8,828 bases of DNA. Source: an uncultured Blautia sp. Its GTDB lineage: Bacteria; Bacillota; Clostridia; Lachnospirales; Lachnospiraceae. The translations under genes and the position numbers were made by a program. Below the pieces are notes generated by a model, which worked only from the letters and a program-made list of their open reading frames with translations, ran no database searches and had not been told where the DNA came from. Position 1 is the first letter of the stretch; each line of letters starts with the position of its first letter. Below are positions 7,310 to 8,828 of the stretch, one piece after another. The stretch is from contig CAKRYE010000068.1 of the NCBI GenBank assembly GCA_934426285.1, positions 1-8,828 of the forward strand, read 5' to 3'.

Positions 7310-7470
7310 TATAGCAATCCTCGTAAATAATGCATTTAAGACAGTTCAGCAGAGTGCGAAAGACAAGGAAGATATTTGCAGGCGTGCTGACGCACGGCAA
7401 AGATATCTGACGCCGGATTTCACACTCTGCTGAGCTGGATTAAGATGCATTATTTTAGAGGATTGCTATA
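7310..7470. repeat. 161-bp near-perfect inverted repeat (long hairpin / MITE-like element)
   Basis: The outer arms 7310-7361 and 7418-7470 are inverted copies matching at about 46 of 53 aligned positions. Both ends read TATAGCAATCCTC going inward. The centre also folds: AGATAT/ATATCT, TTGC/GCAA and a terminal CGTGC-TGAC-GCACG hairpin, so nearly the whole element forms one long stem with small internal loops. It encodes no protein. The termini could be inverted repeats of a non-autonomous mobile element with a TA target duplication, or the whole could be a structured RNA. It ends 16 bases before the kinase ATG, so unless transcription starts within it, it lies in the kinase 5' leader. Confidence 0.88.
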
Positions 7471-7477
7471 GTATAGG

Positions 7478-7495
7478 CCGGTAAAATTTTCCCGG
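7478..7495. promoter_or_regulatory. 18-bp quasi-palindrome, possible regulator site
   Basis: CCGGTAAAATTTTCCCGG is symmetric apart from one base pair (T against C). It has GC-rich ends and an AAAATTTT centre, lies just outside the 161-bp repeat and upstream of the kinase gene. Form and position suit a dimeric DNA-binding protein. No matching site was noticed elsewhere in the window. Confidence 0.35.
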
Positions 7496-7505
7496 AGTTG
7501 TTATC

Positions 7506-7514
7506 ATTGTATCA
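7506..7514 (-). promoter_or_regulatory. Weak extended -10 candidate for the kinase gene
   Basis: On the minus strand TGATACAAT fits an extended -10 (TGnTAnAAT) with TACAAT at 7506-7511. No good -35 is present at 16-18 bases. Transcription from here would start near 7499 and include the whole 161-bp repeat in a leader of about 200 bases. An identical TGATACAAT lies at 7564-7572. Confidence 0.3.
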
Positions 7515-7592
7515 ATTCCATAATATGCCAGATTGCCTGCAGTATTTTGTAGAGTTACTATAGATTGTATCAGAAACTACAGGAAAAAACTA

Positions 7593-7632
7593 CAAAAGAT
7601 TCCTTCTCCAGTTTTACCTGAAAAAGGAATCT
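7593..7632 (-). terminator. Intrinsic terminator of the met operon after metQ
   Basis: On the minus strand a 15-bp stem (7618-7632 with 7597-7611, two G-T pairs) has a 6-base loop and is followed by TTTTG and a further T-rich stretch. It begins about 27 bases after the metQ stop codon. It should isolate the kinase gene from met operon transcription. Confidence 0.9.
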
Positions 7633-7659
7633 CTTGTTATCTGTCATTATTATCTGTTA

Positions 7660-8586
7660 TTATTCAGCATCTTCTGCTGCTTCCGTTGTTTCTGCATTTT
7701 CTTCTGCAGCATCATCTTTTACTTCGTCCTTGCTGTCAGTTTCTTCTGCATCAGCCTCTTCAGTGTCTGCGCTGTCATCGAAAGGAATTACAGCACCATC
7801 ATATTTCTCATTGATAAAGTCTTTGATCTCATCAGATTTCAGTACGTCAACCAGAGCTTTGATCTTATCGCTGTTTTCGTTGCCTTCTTTGACTGCGATC
7901 ACATTTACGTATGTTTTCGCTGCTTCAGAATCAGATTTCTCATATGCAAGTGCATCTTTTCCTACTGAGAAGCCAGCTTCCAGAGCATAGTTTCCGTTTA
8001 ATACCACATAAGCTGTCTCACCTGTAACACGTGCTACCTGTGCTGCTTCCAGTTCTACAATTTCTACATTGTGAGGATTCTCTGCAATATCCTTAACAGT
8101 TGCATTTAATCCTGCACCATCTTTCAGAGTGATGATTCCGTTATCCTGGAGAAGAAGAAGTGCTCTTGCTTCGTTTGTGGTATCATTTGGTACTGCAATG
8201 GAATCTCCGTCTTCCAGATCATCCAGGCTGTCTTTTGTTCCGGGATAGATTCCGAATGGCTCATAGTGAATACCACCTGCATTTACAAGGTGTGTACCTT
8301 TCTCTTCATTAAACTGATCCAGATATGGGATATGCTGGAAGTAGTTCGCATCGAACTCACCGCTCTCTACAACCTCGTTTGGTCTTACATAATCGTCAAA
8401 TACAGTAACTTCAAGGTCATATCCTTCTTTCTCAAGAAGTGGTTTTGCTTCCTCAAGGATTTCTGCGTGAGGTGTTGCAGATGCTGCAACTGTGATGGTC
8501 TTGTCATCATCCTTTGCGTAAACACCTGTGCTTAATGTTCCTGCTACCAGTACTCCTGTTAAAACTGCTGCCACTAATTTTTTCAT
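7660..8586 (-). CDS. metQ: Methionine ABC transporter substrate-binding protein MetQ (NlpA family), no lipobox Cys
   Basis: 308 residues of the NlpA/MetQ family, which captures methionine outside the membrane and passes it to MetI/MetN. Diagnostic motifs are ITVAASATPHAEIL (31-44), ANYFQHIPYLDQFNEEKGTH and PNDTTNEARALLLLQDNGII. Two features are odd. The signal peptide reads LVAGT where a lipoprotein would have LVAGC: Thr17 (ACA) replaces the lipobox Cys and no cysteine occurs in the protein. A standard signal peptidase site (VYA-KD, after residue 24) follows, so it may be secreted unanchored. The C-terminus adds about 40 residues, half of them Asp or Glu, beyond the usual family end. The ATG at 8586 has AGGAGG about 9 bases upstream. 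It follows metI after 71 bases and is closed by a strong terminator. Family is firm; methionine as ligand is inferred from family and metI. Confidence 0.93.
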   Translation of the reverse strand: MKKLVAAVLTGVLVAGTLSTGVYAKDDDKTITVAASATPHAEILEEAKPLLEKEGYDLEVTVFDDYVRPNEVVESGEFDANYFQHIPYLDQFNEEKGTHLVNAGGIHYEPFGIYPGTKDSLDDLEDGDSIAVPNDTTNEARALLLLQDNGIITLKDGAGLNATVKDIAENPHNVEIVELEAAQVARVTGETAYVVLNGNYALEAGFSVGKDALAYEKSDSEAAKTYVNVIAVKEGNENSDKIKALVDVLKSDEIKDFINEKYDGAVIPFDDSADTEEADAEETDSKDEVKDDAAEENAETTEAAEDAE

Positions 8587-8657
8587 AATAATTGTCCTCC
8601 TGAATTTTATATTTTAACTTTTTTCATAACCATTTTATAATCAACAATTTCTTATAA

Positions 8658-8828
8658 CTATTTTCTTCTGTCAATCTTATTTGCGATCATCATTCCCACT
8701 GACTGGAAAATCTGTACCAGTACTACCAGCAGGATAACTGTGACGATCATAATATCTGACTGATATCTGTAATATCCATAGCGGATGGCGATATCACCAA
8801 GTCCGCCTCCACCTACTGCACCGGACAT
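8658..8828 (-). CDS. metI: Methionine ABC transporter permease MetI, C-terminal fragment
   Basis: The last 56 codons of a permease that continues beyond the window. The visible part begins MSGAVGGGGLGDIAIRYGYY, the conserved loop of MetI proteins that contacts the MetN ATPase. It then has the final membrane segment (IMIVTVILLVVLVQIF) and a basic end (NKIDRRK, stop TAG). MetI forms the channel of the MetNIQ importer. The leading ATG is most likely an internal codon, since the conserved loop is normally deep in the protein. metQ follows 71 bases downstream with no visible terminator between. Confidence 0.93.
   Translation of the reverse strand: MSGAVGGGGLGDIAIRYGYYRYQSDIMIVTVILLVVLVQIFQSVGMMIANKIDRRK

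Larger units (their letters stand above)
7294..7659. other. 366-base gene-free region between metQ and the kinase gene
   Basis: No credible gene is seen on either strand; the open frames here lack ribosome binding sites and recognisable protein. The region holds the metQ terminator, two copies of ATTGTATCA 58 bases apart (7506-7514 and 7564-7572), an 18-bp CCGG quasi-palindrome and the 161-bp inverted repeat. Any dedicated kinase promoter must lie here, and no strong -35/-10 pair is obvious. Confidence 0.8.

Noticed and set aside
7310..7470. CRISPR array or insertion sequence with transposase
   Set aside because: There are only two inverted arms, no direct repeats with spacers, and no coding capacity within 161 bp.
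7634..7990. Plus-strand open frame rich in Ser/Ala opposite metQ
   Set aside because: It is the antisense shadow of the acidic GAA/GAT-rich metQ tail; it has no ribosome binding site and no recognisable domain.
8587..8657. Riboswitch or separate promoter between metI and metQ
   Set aside because: The 71-base gap is AT-rich with no stable hairpin or good -35/-10 pair. A SAM riboswitch, if any, would lie upstream of the met operon outside the window.

Overview
The window looks like a chromosomal segment of a low-GC Clostridia member, most likely a gut Lachnospiraceae. The evidence is AT-rich intergenic DNA with strong AGGAGG-type ribosome binding sites, a BspA-type leucine-rich secreted protein, a small helix-turn-helix protein of a Clostridia-typical family, and a MetQ/MetI pair. 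All genes lie on the minus strand, so transcription runs from high to low coordinates. The genus is an inference from style, not a database match.

Layout in transcription order. (1) 8658-8828: the C-terminus of the methionine ABC permease MetI. It is followed after 71 bases by the complete substrate-binding protein MetQ (7660-8586), which ends at a strong intrinsic terminator (7593-7632). This MetQ lacks the lipobox cysteine and has a long acidic tail. (2) 7294-7659: a 366-base gene-free stretch. It holds the metQ terminator, a weak extended -10 candidate, a CCGG quasi-palindrome and a 161-bp near-perfect inverted repeat that ends 16 bases before the kinase start codon. (3) 5248-7293: a membrane Ser/Thr kinase with a cytoplasmic Hanks kinase domain, one membrane span, a QN-rich stalk and an extracellular leucine-rich repeat domain. 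It is followed by a perfect 16-bp palindrome and an intrinsic terminator. (4) 4636-5043: a small XRE-like HTH protein. (5) 1522-4542: a 1006-residue secreted protein with an acidic linker, a large unrecognised middle, one Ig-like module and BspA-type LRRs. Its predicted promoter is straddled by an 8-bp-arm inverted repeat. (6) 283-1404: a multi-pass membrane acyltransferase-like protein with its own promoter, then a hairpin terminator. (7) 1-70: a tRNA-Val(UAC) cut by the window edge, driven by a full-consensus promoter.

The most interesting reading is that the middle genes form a surface-sensing cassette: an LRR receptor-like kinase, a small HTH regulator, and a large secreted LRR protein whose promoter carries an operator-like palindrome. 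A membrane acyltransferase that may modify envelope glycans follows. The functional link is inferred from adjacency, shared orientation and the palindrome; no direct regulatory evidence is visible. The met genes and the tRNA look like ordinary housekeeping flanks.
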